Counted from the first letter of the stretch, positions 1 to 8,925 are shown. The stretch is DNA of 38,143 nucleotides from JBBKWQ01 sp037969115 (GCA_037969115.1 JBBKWQ010000038.1:1-38143), one strand, 5' to 3'. Notes: generated from the sequence alone by a model not told the origin. A program made the numbers and translations.

Positions 1-40
1 CTGCGATACCGAGGCCCGGCCAGGCCGCAGCCCCGAGGAA

Positions 41-808
41 GTGCCCGAATCACCCGGTCAGGAGCCGGGCCCGACCGACCGAAACACGAGGCGTCGGCGC
101 CTCGTCGCGGTGATCGCCGCCGGCGCCCTTGCCGCCGGACTGCTGGTCGTTCTGCTGCCCGGCTCGTCCCCACCGGTCTCCGCCCCACTCTTCACCGACG
201 AGTTCGACGACCCGACGTACGACGGACACTTCAACGAGGACCTCTGGTTCGGATTCGAGTTCGGGGGCATCCAGCAGGAGGAGGGGCGACTGCAGCTCAT
301 GGCGTCCTCCGAAGACGAGCAAGCCGGAATCTGGCTGGATGGCTACCTGGCCGATGCCCGGCAGTCGTTCGACCTCACCCTCAGCTACCGCCTCGACGCC
401 GCTCTCGATGGAGGTCTCATCGCCGTTGACATCGGAGCCATCGCGAGTTGCCTCGTGAAGCCAGATCAGGCAGACGCGGACCTACATACGGTGTACTGCA
501 GCGCCGGTCTGAACCCCATCGGCGGGATCCTGAATGAGATCGGCCCGTTCCATGGCGGGATCGCACAGGATCGGACGATTCGGATCGTCTATTCGGCGCC
601 GGACCGGACCTTCGGTTTCTTCGTCGACGACATGAGTGCCGCCCACACGATCGTCCTCGAGGAAGACGAGTTCGGAGATGAGCCGTTCAATCCCGACAGG
701 CGAATCGTCGTGCGCGTCCACGACCTCCGGGAGCTCCCGGGCGGCGTCGACGGGTCGGTCGACTGGATCGAGTTCCGACACCTGGCCGACGACGAAGTCG
801 TGCTCTGA
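41..808 (+). CDS. Membrane-anchored or secreted lectin/glucanase-like protein, possibly the C-terminal part of a longer protein
   Basis: From the GTG used here the product is 255 residues. It has a short charged N-terminus (RNTRRRR), one hydrophobic segment at about residues 22-41, and an extracellular domain beginning FTDEFDDP. That opening, followed by a WFGFEFGG stretch and alternating beta-rich sequence, resembles concanavalin-like (LamG/glucanase-fold) domains; this is a fold guess, not a function. No catalytic motif is recognisable. The reading frame stays open to base 2 of the window and the GTG has no well-spaced ribosome binding site (a GAGGAA abuts it). The true start may therefore lie outside the window, and this may be the membrane and exported tail of a larger protein such as a kinase or regulator. 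The stop is followed by about 125 bp without a gene before the convergent histidine kinase. Confidence 0.6.
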   Translation: MPESPGQEPGPTDRNTRRRRLVAVIAAGALAAGLLVVLLPGSSPPVSAPLFTDEFDDPTYDGHFNEDLWFGFEFGGIQQEEGRLQLMASSEDEQAGIWLDGYLADARQSFDLTLSYRLDAALDGGLIAVDIGAIASCLVKPDQADADLHTVYCSAGLNPIGGILNEIGPFHGGIAQDRTIRIVYSAPDRTFGFFVDDMSAAHTIVLEEDEFGDEPFNPDRRIVVRVHDLRELPGGVDGSVDWIEFRHLADDEVVL

Positions 809-932
809 TTCGCCCACCGGCCTGCAAACTCGCAAAGACCCGCGTCGACAGGGGTAATGCGCGAGGTCGCAATCAGGACTGCCCGTCGCTGCGAACCCAT
901 GGCGCACGAAGCGATCGGCATCGAAATCGTCG

Positions 933-2375
933 TCACGGAGCGTCGAGTGTCGGTGCTGTAGCCAGCGCCGCACGCGGGAGGCGGAGCGTGATGGTGGCAC
1001 CGCCGCCAGGTGTTTGATCGACGTGGATGCCTCCCCGATGCGCGGCGGCAATCTGGTTCGTGAGTGCCAACCCGAGCCCTGCCCCGGCGTTGCCTGAGCG
1101 TCTTCGGGAGGCGTCGAGGCGAACGAATGGTCGGAAGATCCGCTCGCGGTCGGCCTCGTCGATTCCTGGTCCGTGGTCGACGATCGAGATCGCCAGATGG
1201 GTCAGGTCGGCCGTCAGCTCGACGAGGATTTCGTCATCGGAGTGCCCGCATGCGTTCGCTCCGAGGTTGAGTATGGCTTGGTGGACCTGGCCCGGAACTC
1301 CGACGAGGCGGCTCTCGATGCCCGACGAAATGCGACACTCGATCGCGCGATCGGGGTGGGCGGACCGGAGGTCATCGACGACATCGACGACGATGTCGGC
1401 CAGGTCGAACACCTCGGGCTCGGCAGATGCCGAGCCCTTGCGCGCGAGTTGCATCATGTCGTTGACCAGCGCGTTCAGCCGGGCGCTCTCGCTGCCGATG
1501 CGTTGCATCGCCCGCTCGATGGCTTCGTCGTCGAGCATGCCTTTCGCATGGAGGTCGCTGTAGCCGTAGAGCGCGGTGAGGGGTGTGCGGAACTCGTGCG
1601 ACACGTCGGCAAGGAACCGCTCCATCTGGTCGCGTGCAGCTCGAGCTTCAGCCGCCGACCACTCACTCGCCTCGAGTGTCGACCGGAGTCGGGTCAGCAT
1701 TCGATCGAGGTCGGCGGACAAGAGAGCGGTCTCGCGCGATCCCGACGGAGTGCCGATGGTGGTGTCGAGTTCGCCATCAGCGACGCGGGTCGCCGTGCCG
1801 GCCATGCGGACAACGGGACGGCTGACCGCTCGTGCGACGAGCCAGACGACGAGTGCTTCGAGCACGATGACGACGAGCCCTCCGGCAAGGAGTGCGCGCC
1901 GGAATTCGCTGACGGCGGCGTTGAAGCCGTCGAGCGGGAGTGCTGTCACCGATTTGTTGCCGTCGGGAGATGTGGTGACGAGTACTCGGAACTGTCCGTC
2001 GTCTGCGGTGATCTGTCCGTCCTGCGTTGCGAGGACGCCGAGTTCCCTGGACGTGAAAGGATTGTCGGTGCCGGTGGCTCGCAGGATCGTACCGTCGGAG
2101 GCGAGGGTGATCTCGACTGGAGGAGCGACGGAATCCTCGCCGGTCTGCGCGACTTGTTCGGGAGCGGGGTCCACCGCAGCGGGAGGTTCCTGTGTGTCCG
2201 TCGGGCGTCGGCGGGCTTCGCCTGCGGCTGCCGCTCTCACGAGTTCTTCATCGATGTCGGCAAGCCGGTTCCTCGACTCGACCCGATCGACGTACACGCC
2301 GAAACCTGCGAGTCCGGCGGTGATCGTGAGCAACGTCGGCACGAGCATCATCATGAGCAACGTCGGTCGCTTCAT
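933..2375 (-). CDS. Two-component sensor histidine kinase (PhoR-like)
   Basis: A 480-residue membrane histidine kinase. It has an N-terminal TM at about 5-28, an extracytoplasmic sensor region of about 130 residues, and a second TM at about 161-183. A HAMP segment follows, then HisKA with H-box DVSHEFRTPL (phospho-acceptor His260). The HATPase_c domain has an N-box near NLGANACGHS (about 370-379), a G1 box DHGPG (400-404), an F-box FRPFVRLD and a G2 box GAGLGLAL (431-438). All residues needed for autophosphorylation appear present. The ATG start has a GAGGAG at good spacing and sits 13 bp after the response-regulator stop, so the two genes are co-transcribed with the regulator first. The sensor domain gives no clue to the ligand. 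The partner regulator and the boxes upstream suggest a PhoR-like role; this is inference. Confidence 0.95.
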   Translation of the reverse strand: MKRPTLLMMMLVPTLLTITAGLAGFGVYVDRVESRNRLADIDEELVRAAAAGEARRRPTDTQEPPAAVDPAPEQVAQTGEDSVAPPVEITLASDGTILRATGTDNPFTSRELGVLATQDGQITADDGQFRVLVTTSPDGNKSVTALPLDGFNAAVSEFRRALLAGGLVVIVLEALVVWLVARAVSRPVVRMAGTATRVADGELDTTIGTPSGSRETALLSADLDRMLTRLRSTLEASEWSAAEARAARDQMERFLADVSHEFRTPLTALYGYSDLHAKGMLDDEAIERAMQRIGSESARLNALVNDMMQLARKGSASAEPEVFDLADIVVDVVDDLRSAHPDRAIECRISSGIESRLVGVPGQVHQAILNLGANACGHSDDEILVELTADLTHLAISIVDHGPGIDEADRERIFRPFVRLDASRRRSGNAGAGLGLALTNQIAAAHRGGIHVDQTPGGGATITLRLPRAALATAPTLDAP

Positions 2376-2388
2376 GCCGGTCTCCTCA

Positions 2389-3111
2389 TCAAGGGTCGGG
2401 GTGACGCAGCACGTAGCCGTGTCCTCGGCGGGTGTGGATCAGTGCGGCTCGGTCCTTGTCGATCTTGCGCCGCAGGTACCCGATATACAACTCGACGACA
2501 TTGTCGCTGCCGTCGTAGTCGTAATCCCAAACGTTCACAAGGATCTGCGCCTTCGACAGCACGATGCCGGAATTGATCATCAGATAATGAAGCAGCCGAA
2601 ACTCGGTCGGTGACAGCTCGATGGCCTCGCCGGCTCGACGGACCTGTTTGCCGGCGACTTCGAGGACCAGGTCGTCGACGGTCAGCATCTCCGGGCTCCC
2701 GTCGCGACCGATCCGGCGCAGGATGGCGGCAACGCGCAGAGTCAGCTCGTCGACGCTGAACGGCTTCGTCAGATAGTCGTCGCCGCCGGCGACGAATCCT
2801 TGGATGCGGTGTTCGATCTGGTCGCGGGCGGTGAGGAACAGCACCGGACAGAATCGTCCGCGATCGCGGAGTTGTCGGCACACCTCGAACCCGTCGAGGC
2901 CGGGCAGCATCACATCCAACACGATGAGGTCGAACGACGAGTCGGTCGCGGCGGTCAGTGCCGCCTTCCCGTCGCCGACCTCGTGGACGACATGACCCTG
3001 GTAACGCAGTGCGGTCGCCACGACATCGCGTATCGACGGTTCGTCCTCGACGACGAGCACCCGGCTCGGTGACGGTGTGGTCGGAGCATCGGACAGCACA
3101 CCGACAGTCAA
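2389..3111 (-). CDS. OmpR/PhoB-family response regulator (PhoP-like)
   Basis: This 240-residue regulator has a receiver domain (about 17-127) and a winged-helix DNA-binding domain (about 136-240). The acidic pocket is EDE, the phospho-acceptor is Asp66 in VLDVMLPG, and the switch Thr94 (FLTARD) and Lys116 (LTKPF) are present. The C-terminal domain has the family signature ELSPTEFRLLHYL and ends in IHTRRGHGYVLR. The start is a TTG at 3111; a GTG at 3099 is an alternative and the receiver begins well after either. It lies directly upstream of the histidine kinase. Two direct-repeat boxes upstream match the mycobacterial PhoP consensus (TCACAGC-N4-TCACAGC). That supports autoregulation and the PhoP-like label, although the receiver and effector domains alone would not distinguish PhoP from other OmpR members. 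Confidence 0.95.
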   Translation of the reverse strand: MTVGVLSDAPTTPSPSRVLVVEDEPSIRDVVATALRYQGHVVHEVGDGKAALTAATDSSFDLIVLDVMLPGLDGFEVCRQLRDRGRFCPVLFLTARDQIEHRIQGFVAGGDDYLTKPFSVDELTLRVAAILRRIGRDGSPEMLTVDDLVLEVAGKQVRRAGEAIELSPTEFRLLHYLMINSGIVLSKAQILVNVWDYDYDGSDNVVELYIGYLRRKIDKDRAALIHTRRGHGYVLRHPDP

Positions 3112-3121
3112 CCCCGTGTTG

Positions 3122-3139
3122 CTGTGTGTTCGCTGTGAG
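3122..3139 (-). promoter_or_regulatory. Proximal PhoP-type direct-repeat box
   Basis: The plus strand reads CTGTGTG-TTCG-CTGTGAG, that is CTCACAG-N4-CACACAG on the gene strand: two heptamers at an 11-bp period. It ends about 10 bp upstream of the response-regulator start. OmpR/PhoB-family regulators bind head-to-tail repeats with this period, and the Mycobacterium tuberculosis PhoP motif is TCACAGC-N4-TCACAGC. One position of one half-site departs from the other box. A site this close to the start would suit negative autoregulation. Binding is inferred from pattern only. Confidence 0.5.
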
Positions 3140-3279
3140 TTCGGCGATCCCTCCGATCAATCGCCCTCGGGCGGTTCCGCGCCGCGGTTGGGCGCAGGTC
3201 AGCCGGGAGGGCCGCCGGCCCGCGGCAAGGACGTGGGAGTTCGTTGTCTCTTCATGACCAGCGAAGCTATGGATGCCGC

Positions 3280-3298
3280 CTGTGAGGCAGCTGTGAGG
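3280..3298 (-). promoter_or_regulatory. Distal PhoP-type direct-repeat box
   Basis: The plus strand reads CTGTGAG-GCAG-CTGTGAG, two identical heptamers at an 11-bp period. On the gene strand this is CTCACAG-N4-CTCACAG, which contains TCACAGC-N4-TCACAGG. It is a near-exact copy of the mycobacterial PhoP direct repeat. It lies about 170 bp upstream of the response regulator and about 145 bp upstream of the divergent monooxygenase, so it could serve either promoter. Confidence 0.6.
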
Positions 3299-3443
3299 TC
3301 GTCCTCACCCATCAGCTGGTACGAAGCCGCCGGGTAGATTCTGCGTGTTGAAGTGTGCGGGCAGGTCGAGCGCACCTGTCTCGGGCGGAGCACGCGGCAA
3401 ACGTCTGCGCGGCGCGATTCGCGCGAGCACAGGATCGGAGAGT

Positions 3444-4949
3444 GTGGTGGAGCGAGTTGACGGTGCAGCGACCGAGCACTCGGTCGTGATCGGCGGTGGA
3501 GGCCCCACCGGGTTGGTGTTGGCGGCCGAGTTGGCCCTGGCCGGCATCGACGTCGTCATCGTCGAACGGCGAAGCAATCAGCACGTGGACGGATCGCGAG
3601 GCGGTGGTCTGTACCCACGCACGATCGAGGTGCTCGACCAGCGCGGGGTCGCAGAACGGTTCGTCTCAGCGGGACAACAACATCCGGCACTCGGTTACGC
3701 CGGGATCCAGTTGGACATCACCGACTTCCCAACTCGTCACAACTTCGTGCTGGCGCTGTGGCAGAGCCAGTTCGAGCCCATCCTGGCGGACTGGGTCATC
3801 GGCGAGCTCGGGGTTCGGATACTTCGAGACCTCGACGTGGTCGACGTCGTGCAGGACGGCACTGGTGTCGATGTCCGGGTGTCGGACGGCCAGACACTGC
3901 GGGCGCAGTATCTGGTCGGGTGTGACGGCGGCCGCAGCCTGATCCGCAAGGCGGTCGGTATCGATTTCGTCGGTGTGGATCCCTCGACGAGTTGGATGAT
4001 CGCCGAGGTCGAGATGGACGAGCAACCCGAGTTCGGCATCCGCTACGACGACGCCGGTGTCCAGGCCCTCGGTCCCGCCGCGGACGGCACCTCGGTTCGA
4101 GTCGTTCTCATCGAACACGAGGTCGACCACACCGGCGACCCCTCCTTCGACGACCTCCGGTCACTCCTGGTCGCCGTCTACGGCACAGACTTCGGGCTGC
4201 GCGAAGCGAGCTGGATCTCCCGATTCACCGACATGACGCGACAGGCAGCCGCCTATCGCAAGCGGCGAGTGCTCTTGGCCGGCGACGCCGCACACGTGCA
4301 CGGCCCCCAAGGTGGCCAAGGCCTCAACACCGGCGTGCAGGATGCCGTGAACCTGGGATGGAAACTCGCCCAGGTCGTGAAGGGAACCTCGCCCGACAGC
4401 CTCTTGGACACGTACCACACCGAACGACATCCCGTGGCCGCACGCGTCCTGGACAACACGTTGGCGCAAGTCGCGCTCGGTCGCGGCGACGACCGTCATC
4501 TCGCCCTGCGCAATGCCATGACCGAACTCCTGACCATGGACGAGCCACGCCGCCGCATCGCCGGGATGCTCTCTGGGCTGGACATCCACTACGGCCTCGG
4601 CGCCGGGGACTCGGAAGCGCACCCGCTGCTCGGCCGACGCATGCCCGACCTCGATCTCCACACCGCCGATGGCGCCACGCGAGTGTTCACACTGCTGCAC
4701 GACGCCCGACCCGTAATTCTCAACCTCGGCGAACCCGACGGCTTCGACATCACCCCGTGGGCCGACCGGGTCCGCATGGTCGACGCCACACACGACGGTA
4801 CGTTGCAGCTTCCCGTCATCGGGAAGGTGGCTGCGCCGCCGGCTGTGTTGATCCGACCCGACGGACACGTCGCCTGGACAGGGGGCGTCGCCGAACCAGA
4901 TCTCCCCGCCACCCTCACCACCTGGTTCGGATCACCGACGTCCGCATGA
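3444..4949 (+). CDS. FAD-dependent aromatic-ring monooxygenase (PHBH-type)
   Basis: Class A flavoprotein monooxygenase. An N-terminal Rossmann motif (VVIGGGGPTGLVLAAELA) ending in the FAD-ribose glutamate (IVERR) is followed by the DG motif LVGCDGGRSLIRKAVGI. The GD motif is RVLLAGDAAHVHGPQGGQGLN. A thioredoxin-like C-terminal extension is typical of the PheA/MhpA/RdmE branch. Such enzymes use NAD(P)H and O2 to hydroxylate phenolic or polyketide rings; the substrate cannot be told here. The frame can be read from a GTG at 3345, but the extra 33 residues are Arg/Gly-rich and unlike the family. I prefer the GTG at 3444 (or 3447), just before the conserved fold and after a GGAG; this gives about 501 residues. 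It is divergent from the two-component genes and converges with the winged-helix gene at 5002. Confidence 0.9.
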   Translation: MVERVDGAATEHSVVIGGGGPTGLVLAAELALAGIDVVIVERRSNQHVDGSRGGGLYPRTIEVLDQRGVAERFVSAGQQHPALGYAGIQLDITDFPTRHNFVLALWQSQFEPILADWVIGELGVRILRDLDVVDVVQDGTGVDVRVSDGQTLRAQYLVGCDGGRSLIRKAVGIDFVGVDPSTSWMIAEVEMDEQPEFGIRYDDAGVQALGPAADGTSVRVVLIEHEVDHTGDPSFDDLRSLLVAVYGTDFGLREASWISRFTDMTRQAAAYRKRRVLLAGDAAHVHGPQGGQGLNTGVQDAVNLGWKLAQVVKGTSPDSLLDTYHTERHPVAARVLDNTLAQVALGRGDDRHLALRNAMTELLTMDEPRRRIAGMLSGLDIHYGLGAGDSEAHPLLGRRMPDLDLHTADGATRVFTLLHDARPVILNLGEPDGFDITPWADRVRMVDATHDGTLQLPVIGKVAAPPAVLIRPDGHVAWTGGVAEPDLPATLTTWFGSPTSA

Positions 4950-5001
4950 CCACGAAACCGTGATCAGGTCCGCCCAGATTCGCGGATGGTCGGTCGGCCG
5001 A

Positions 5002-6051
5002 TCACGAGCGCGGCGGGCTGGTCCAGGTCACGGCGATGTCGCCGTCGATGCGGGTCAGTGGGAGCGTGCTGGCTTCGTGTTCGACGGCGATGCGAACTCG
5101 TCGGTCGATCTCGCGCCACGGGGTGATGATCAGGGCGGTGCCTGAACGTCGCCACGTGCCAACGATCTCGCCGTCGATCAAGAGCGTGCCCGGCCAGACC
5201 CGCGTCGGCCAGAGGGCCGACCGCATCGTGTCGTCATCGACCTGGACTTGACGTTCGAGACCCCATCGCAGCACGAAGTTGTCGCCGCCCGGCAGGAGCC
5301 GCACGCTCGGCGTGGTCCGAGTCGTCGCTTCGGCGTAGAACGAGTCGGCGTCGTCGGCGAGAATGACGGCGTCCCCGATCGATGTGCCGACGGAGATCAG
5401 ATTCGGCTGAAGTTGGTCAAAGGTCTCGGTCGCCTGACCCGGTGGAACGCCTGCCCAGCGAGCGAAACCGGAAGCGGTGGACGGCCCGAGCACGTGCAGA
5501 AAGCGGCGGGCCAGTTCTCGGCGTGCTTCGAGTGGATCGATGTCGGGCTCGGGAACGGTGTGCACGAGTGGTGGTCCTGCACCTTCCCATCGAACGCGGA
5601 GGCGCCCGGTCGGGGCGGCGTACCGTAGCTGGTTGGGGTTGACCCCAAGGGCGCGACCCGCGTCACGGTACGGAATCGCTTCGCCGCCGAGCAGCGCTTC
5701 GAGCCGGTCGGCGAGTTCGATGCCGAGGTCGCGCTTGGCTCCCTTCGAGGGATGACGCCCGACGGTGAACACCGGCGCGTCCTGTTCCGCCACGACATAG
5801 ACGTTGAACCGTGGCCCCCACACCTGGGTCAGGATCGGGTACGACCAGACATGGGGTTCGGACCCGCTCATGCGGGCGTGGATCGACAACACCGCCGCCC
5901 GTGGCCAGCTGTCCTGAACTCCGGCCCAGGCGATCCGTCGAAGTGCATCTGCGCCCGATGGCAGACGTCGGTCGAGCGCGCCGACCTTGACTCGATGCGA
6001 GGCGATGTGGCTCGGGCCGAGCCGCAGTTGCGGGCGGGTCACGTCGGACAC
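5002..6051 (-). CDS. Winged-helix DNA-binding protein, AlkZ/HTH_42-like
   Basis: A 349-residue protein whose layout matches the winged-helix family that includes the DNA glycosylase AlkZ (HTH_42, formerly DUF1006). The N-terminal region has the characteristic AWAGVQDSWPRAAVLSIHARM, a middle region contains ARRFLHVLGPSTASGFARWAGV, and the C-terminal barrel has WPGTLLIDGEIVGTWRR. AlkZ unhooks azinomycin interstrand cross-links and many relatives sit beside toxin or antibiotic genes, but most family members are uncharacterised. I see no clear QxQ/QxD catalytic dyad, so glycosylase activity is unproven. GTG start. An imperfect inverted repeat GGTCA-GT-TGACC lies 18 bp upstream (6069-6080). The methyltransferase gene upstream on the same strand is about 107 bp away. 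Confidence 0.8.
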   Translation of the reverse strand: MSDVTRPQLRLGPSHIASHRVKVGALDRRLPSGADALRRIAWAGVQDSWPRAAVLSIHARMSGSEPHVWSYPILTQVWGPRFNVYVVAEQDAPVFTVGRHPSKGAKRDLGIELADRLEALLGGEAIPYRDAGRALGVNPNQLRYAAPTGRLRVRWEGAGPPLVHTVPEPDIDPLEARRELARRFLHVLGPSTASGFARWAGVPPGQATETFDQLQPNLISVGTSIGDAVILADDADSFYAEATTRTTPSVRLLPGGDNFVLRWGLERQVQVDDDTMRSALWPTRVWPGTLLIDGEIVGTWRRSGTALIITPWREIDRRVRIAVEHEASTLPLTRIDGDIAVTWTSPPRS

Positions 6052-6158
6052 GTCGTCAGATTAGGTCGGGTCAGTTGACCCTGTGCCGGTCGTCGTCTCG
6101 ATCGACGTCACCGTCGAGCACACGGGCCGAAACGCGGGCTCGGCGTCGAGGTCCCGTG

Positions 6159-6806
6159 CTATCGGACTCGTGTGAAGAGGTAGGCGAAGGGCGACCGGGT
6201 GTAGGCGATGCCGCGGCCGCTGTCGTGAAGGGACTCGGTGGTCACGGTCTGGTCCTTCGCCGGGATCAGGTAGGTGTCGAGGTGTGTGGTGCGGACTCGA
6301 TATTCGCCGTTGTTGCTGGTGATGACACCGGTCAGTTGATAGCGGCGGTCGATGGAAGCCATGGCGACGTCGCCGTGGCTGGGGTTGACGAGCAGGACCC
6401 CGCCGAGTTTGAGGTGGTCGGTGCAATGTTCGGAGATGAACCCGGCGTAGAGCGACACGAGGAGGTCGAACGAATCGCTGGGCTCGGGAAGGTGTGTGGT
6501 GTAGTCGAGGTGGTGAAAGCTGATCGTTGCCGATCGTTCGGGCAGGTCGATGGCGCCGCGTTTGGCGCTGACGAGTTCGTCGACTGCGTCGGTCTGGTCG
6601 AAGAATCGGGCGGCTCGTTTGTCCGTGTCGACGTAGGTGACGTCGTCGAACCAGACCGACGGAGCAATGTCGACATAGCTGCCTGGGTACAGGACCCGTG
6701 CGGTCGGCGAGGCGACATCGGTGATCGCACGGAAGAGTCTGATTCGGTCATCGGGGTGGGCGTCGTAGTCGGCGTGGAAGCGGGCGACTTCGCGCGGCGA
6801 GGTCAC
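6159..6806 (-). CDS. Probable SAM-dependent methyltransferase-like protein
   Basis: A product of about 215 residues with a Rossmann-type pattern. A strand/loop ARVLYPGSYVDIAPS stands where motif I would be, and YVDTDKRAARFF resembles the acidic post-I position. FDLLVSLYAGFISEHC followed by LKLGGVLLVNPSHGD resembles motifs IV-V of class I methyltransferases. The glycine-rich loop is not canonical, so substrate and even activity are uncertain. The frame opens at a TTG (6842). A GTG at 6806, preceded by GAGG at about 7 bp spacing and starting MTSPREVARFHADYD, is the better start. It stands alone between the ABC permease (about 147 bp upstream) and the winged-helix gene. Confidence 0.65.
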   Translation of the reverse strand: MTSPREVARFHADYDAHPDDRIRLFRAITDVASPTARVLYPGSYVDIAPSVWFDDVTYVDTDKRAARFFDQTDAVDELVSAKRGAIDLPERSATISFHHLDYTTHLPEPSDSFDLLVSLYAGFISEHCTDHLKLGGVLLVNPSHGDVAMASIDRRYQLTGVITSNNGEYRVRTTHLDTYLIPAKDQTVTTESLHDSGRGIAYTRSPFAYLFTRVR

Positions 6807-6953
6807 GACGACACCTCGTCGCGGCGACACACCGCTCGGCAAGTACTGCCCGCAGCCCCGCCGGCCCGCCGCTTGATGCGTACGCCGGACCCTGCTACCT
6901 CGGCGACGACATGGAACATGAGACCTCCCGGTTGCCGTCGGGTGGATTCGTCA

Positions 6954-7700
6954 TCAGACGACGTCGCGGCGGTGGACGGTGATGAGTCCGATCACGGCGG
7001 GGATGAGCGCCCAGATGACCAGCGCGGCAAGTGCTGCTGGTTGGCTGACGTCATCGACGGTACCGGAGATGACGTTCGCGAGGTTGGCGGGCATCCATGA
7101 CGCGGTGTCGTTGGCGAGCTGCACGACGAGTGGCGGCGCGACCATGAAGGTGAACACGGTGAGCGTGACGGCTCCGCCGACGTTGCGCACGACGGCGCCG
7201 ATCCCTGCGCCGAGCACAGCTCCGGCGGCACCGGCGAATCCGGAGGCTGCGATGACCCGCGTCACGTTGCCGACCGACACGAGGAAGCCGTAGTCGGTCG
7301 TGGGGAGCGAGATCGCGACTGCGGTGACGGTGAGTCCGGCCCCGATGAGGCTGAGCACGCAGCCGCCGATCGCCACGGCAGTGAGTTGTGCGAGCACGGC
7401 TCGGTGTCGTGTGGGTGAGGCGAGGAAGGTCGGTACAACGGTGTTGTGCCCGTATTCGCGGGCGACGGCGATGGCGCCGAAGAGGCCGGCGCCCATGAAT
7501 GCGTTGAACGCGAACGCCATGAGCGATTGCTGGTCGGCCTCGGTGGCGATGAATCCTTTGCTGCCGTCCATGTCGGTGCCTGTGATCACGGCGAACGCGT
7601 TGAGTGCGGCGATCACGATGAGCACACCGAGGAAGGCGACGGGCATCTTGGTGGTGGTGAGCTTGCGGAGCTCGGATCTGATCAGTCGTCGGATCATCAT
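6954..7700 (-). CDS. ABC-2-type transporter permease
   Basis: A 248-residue integral membrane protein with about six hydrophobic segments, beginning MMIRRLIRSELRKLTTTK, the typical cytoplasmic lead-in of ABC-2 permeases. A first TM at about 20-40 is followed by an extracytoplasmic loop, then paired helices. The segment VAREYGHNTVVPTFLASPTRHRAVLAQL is the usual amphipathic coupling region (an EYxxGT-like motif). Its ATG overlaps the stop of the upstream ATPase gene by 4 bp (ATGA), so translation is coupled and the two form one exporter. Such bacitracin-type or generic export systems pump drugs, peptides or lipids; no substrate is indicated. Confidence 0.9.
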   Translation of the reverse strand: MMIRRLIRSELRKLTTTKMPVAFLGVLIVIAALNAFAVITGTDMDGSKGFIATEADQQSLMAFAFNAFMGAGLFGAIAVAREYGHNTVVPTFLASPTRHRAVLAQLTAVAIGGCVLSLIGAGLTVTAVAISLPTTDYGFLVSVGNVTRVIAASGFAGAAGAVLGAGIGAVVRNVGGAVTLTVFTFMVAPPLVVQLANDTASWMPANLANVISGTVDDVSQPAALAALVIWALIPAVIGLITVHRRDVV

Positions 7701-8686
7701 GACAAGATCTCTTCCTCGTCGTTGGTTGACTGGTTTGTCCAGTCGAGGAACAGCTCCTCGAGTGAACCTGCTCGGGGGGACAGCTCGTACACCGCGATGC
7801 CGGATGTGAATGCCCGCTCGCCGATCTCGTCGACGGTCATGCCGCTGACGATGAGTCCGTCGGAGCCGTGCTCCTGGGTCGATGCGCCGCCTCGTTCCAA
7901 CTCGACGGCGAGTCGGCGCGGATCGACGGCACGGACCAGTGCGGCGGATTGTTGGAGTTCGGCCAATGAACCTTGGGTGACGAGGCGGCCTTGGTTGATG
8001 ACGATGACGTCGTCGGCGAGGTGTTCCACTTCGGACAGGAGGTGGCTCGACACGAACACGGTCCCGCCGTGTGCGGCGTGTGCGCGAAGCAGGTCTCGGA
8101 GAGTTCGGATGCCTTGCGGGTCGAGACCGTTGCCGGGTTCGTCGAGGATGAGTACCGGCGGCTCGCCCATGAGGGCGGCTGCGAGTCCGAGACGTTGGCG
8201 CATGCCGAGCGAGTAGGCGCCTGCTTTGCGGTTGGCGGCCCCGGCGAGGCCGACCTGTTCGAGCATCTCGTCGGCGCGTGCGTATGCGATGCCGGTGGCG
8301 TCGGCGAGGATCCGCAGATGGTTGCGTCCGCTCCGTCCGGGGTGGAAGGCGTCGGACTCGATCATCGCGCCGACGGTTCGGGCCGGGTCGGGGAGCTCCC
8401 GATAGCGGTGCCCACCGATCGTGGCTCCGCCCTCGCTTGCAGCGGCGAGGTCGAGCATGATCTTCATCGTCGTCGACTTTCCGGACCCGTTCGGTCCGAG
8501 GAATCCGGTGACGCGGCCGGGCGGCACGGTGAAGCTCAGGTCATCGACGACCGTGTCGTCGCCGTAGTGCTTCGTGACGTGGTCGACCCTCACGGTGTAC
8601 GCAACGCCTGGCGGACGGGGATCGACGGGGCGAGCGTTCGCTTCGGGTGCGGTGGTTGATGTCGTGATGCGTGATGTGAACGTCAT
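7697..8686 (-). CDS. ABC transporter ATP-binding protein
   Basis: A 329-residue ATPase of the CcmA/DrrA type: Walker A GPNGSGKST (64-72), signature YSLGMRQR (157-164), Walker B VLILDE (177-182) followed by PGNGLDPQG, and H-loop VSSHLLSEVEHLAD. A C-terminal extension of about 90 residues after the nucleotide-binding domain is usual for DrrA-like exporters. The frame can be extended to 8854, but that stretch is low-complexity Arg/Thr/His sequence. The ATG at 8686 has GAGG eight bases upstream and is preferred. It is followed by the permease with a 4-bp overlap. The roughly 240 bp upstream (8687-8925) hold no convincing gene and presumably the promoter. Confidence 0.93.
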   Translation of the reverse strand: MTFTSRITTSTTAPEANARPVDPRPPGVAYTVRVDHVTKHYGDDTVVDDLSFTVPPGRVTGFLGPNGSGKSTTMKIMLDLAAASEGGATIGGHRYRELPDPARTVGAMIESDAFHPGRSGRNHLRILADATGIAYARADEMLEQVGLAGAANRKAGAYSLGMRQRLGLAAALMGEPPVLILDEPGNGLDPQGIRTLRDLLRAHAAHGGTVFVSSHLLSEVEHLADDVIVINQGRLVTQGSLAELQQSAALVRAVDPRRLAVELERGGASTQEHGSDGLIVSGMTVDEIGERAFTSGIAVYELSPRAGSLEELFLDWTNQSTNDEEEILS

Positions 8687-8925
8687 AGGTGCTACCTCAC
8701 TTGGAGTGTTGGCCGGATGGTGTCGCAGGTGATGCCGTCGGGCGTGATGCGGGTGCCGTGGCGTTCGACGTCGGGTGTGGGCCCGTGTCGGCGTCGTGCG
8801 GCCCCGTGCTCGTTGGCGATCGCATCGACGACTCCTCTCTCGTGAGTGGCGCACGCGCGGGTTGATCTCCGCGAATCATCATGTTCTGGTGGCCCGATTC
8901 GGCGGCAGGGGCGAAAGTCCCACGC

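Noticed and set aside
1173..2576. 467-residue plus-strand open frame opposite the histidine kinase
   Set aside because: The minus strand carries all kinase motifs; the plus frame is a shadow with no recognisable feature.
4959..5006. CGTGATC and GATCACG flanking the gap between convergent genes, considered as a bidirectional terminator
   Set aside because: The 34-base spacer is too long, the right arm lies inside the winged-helix gene end, and no T-run follows on either strand.
6069..6080. GGTCA-GT-TGACC upstream of the winged-helix gene as an operator
   Set aside because: Five-base arms are short enough to be chance. It is noted in the gene entry but not supported as a separate site.
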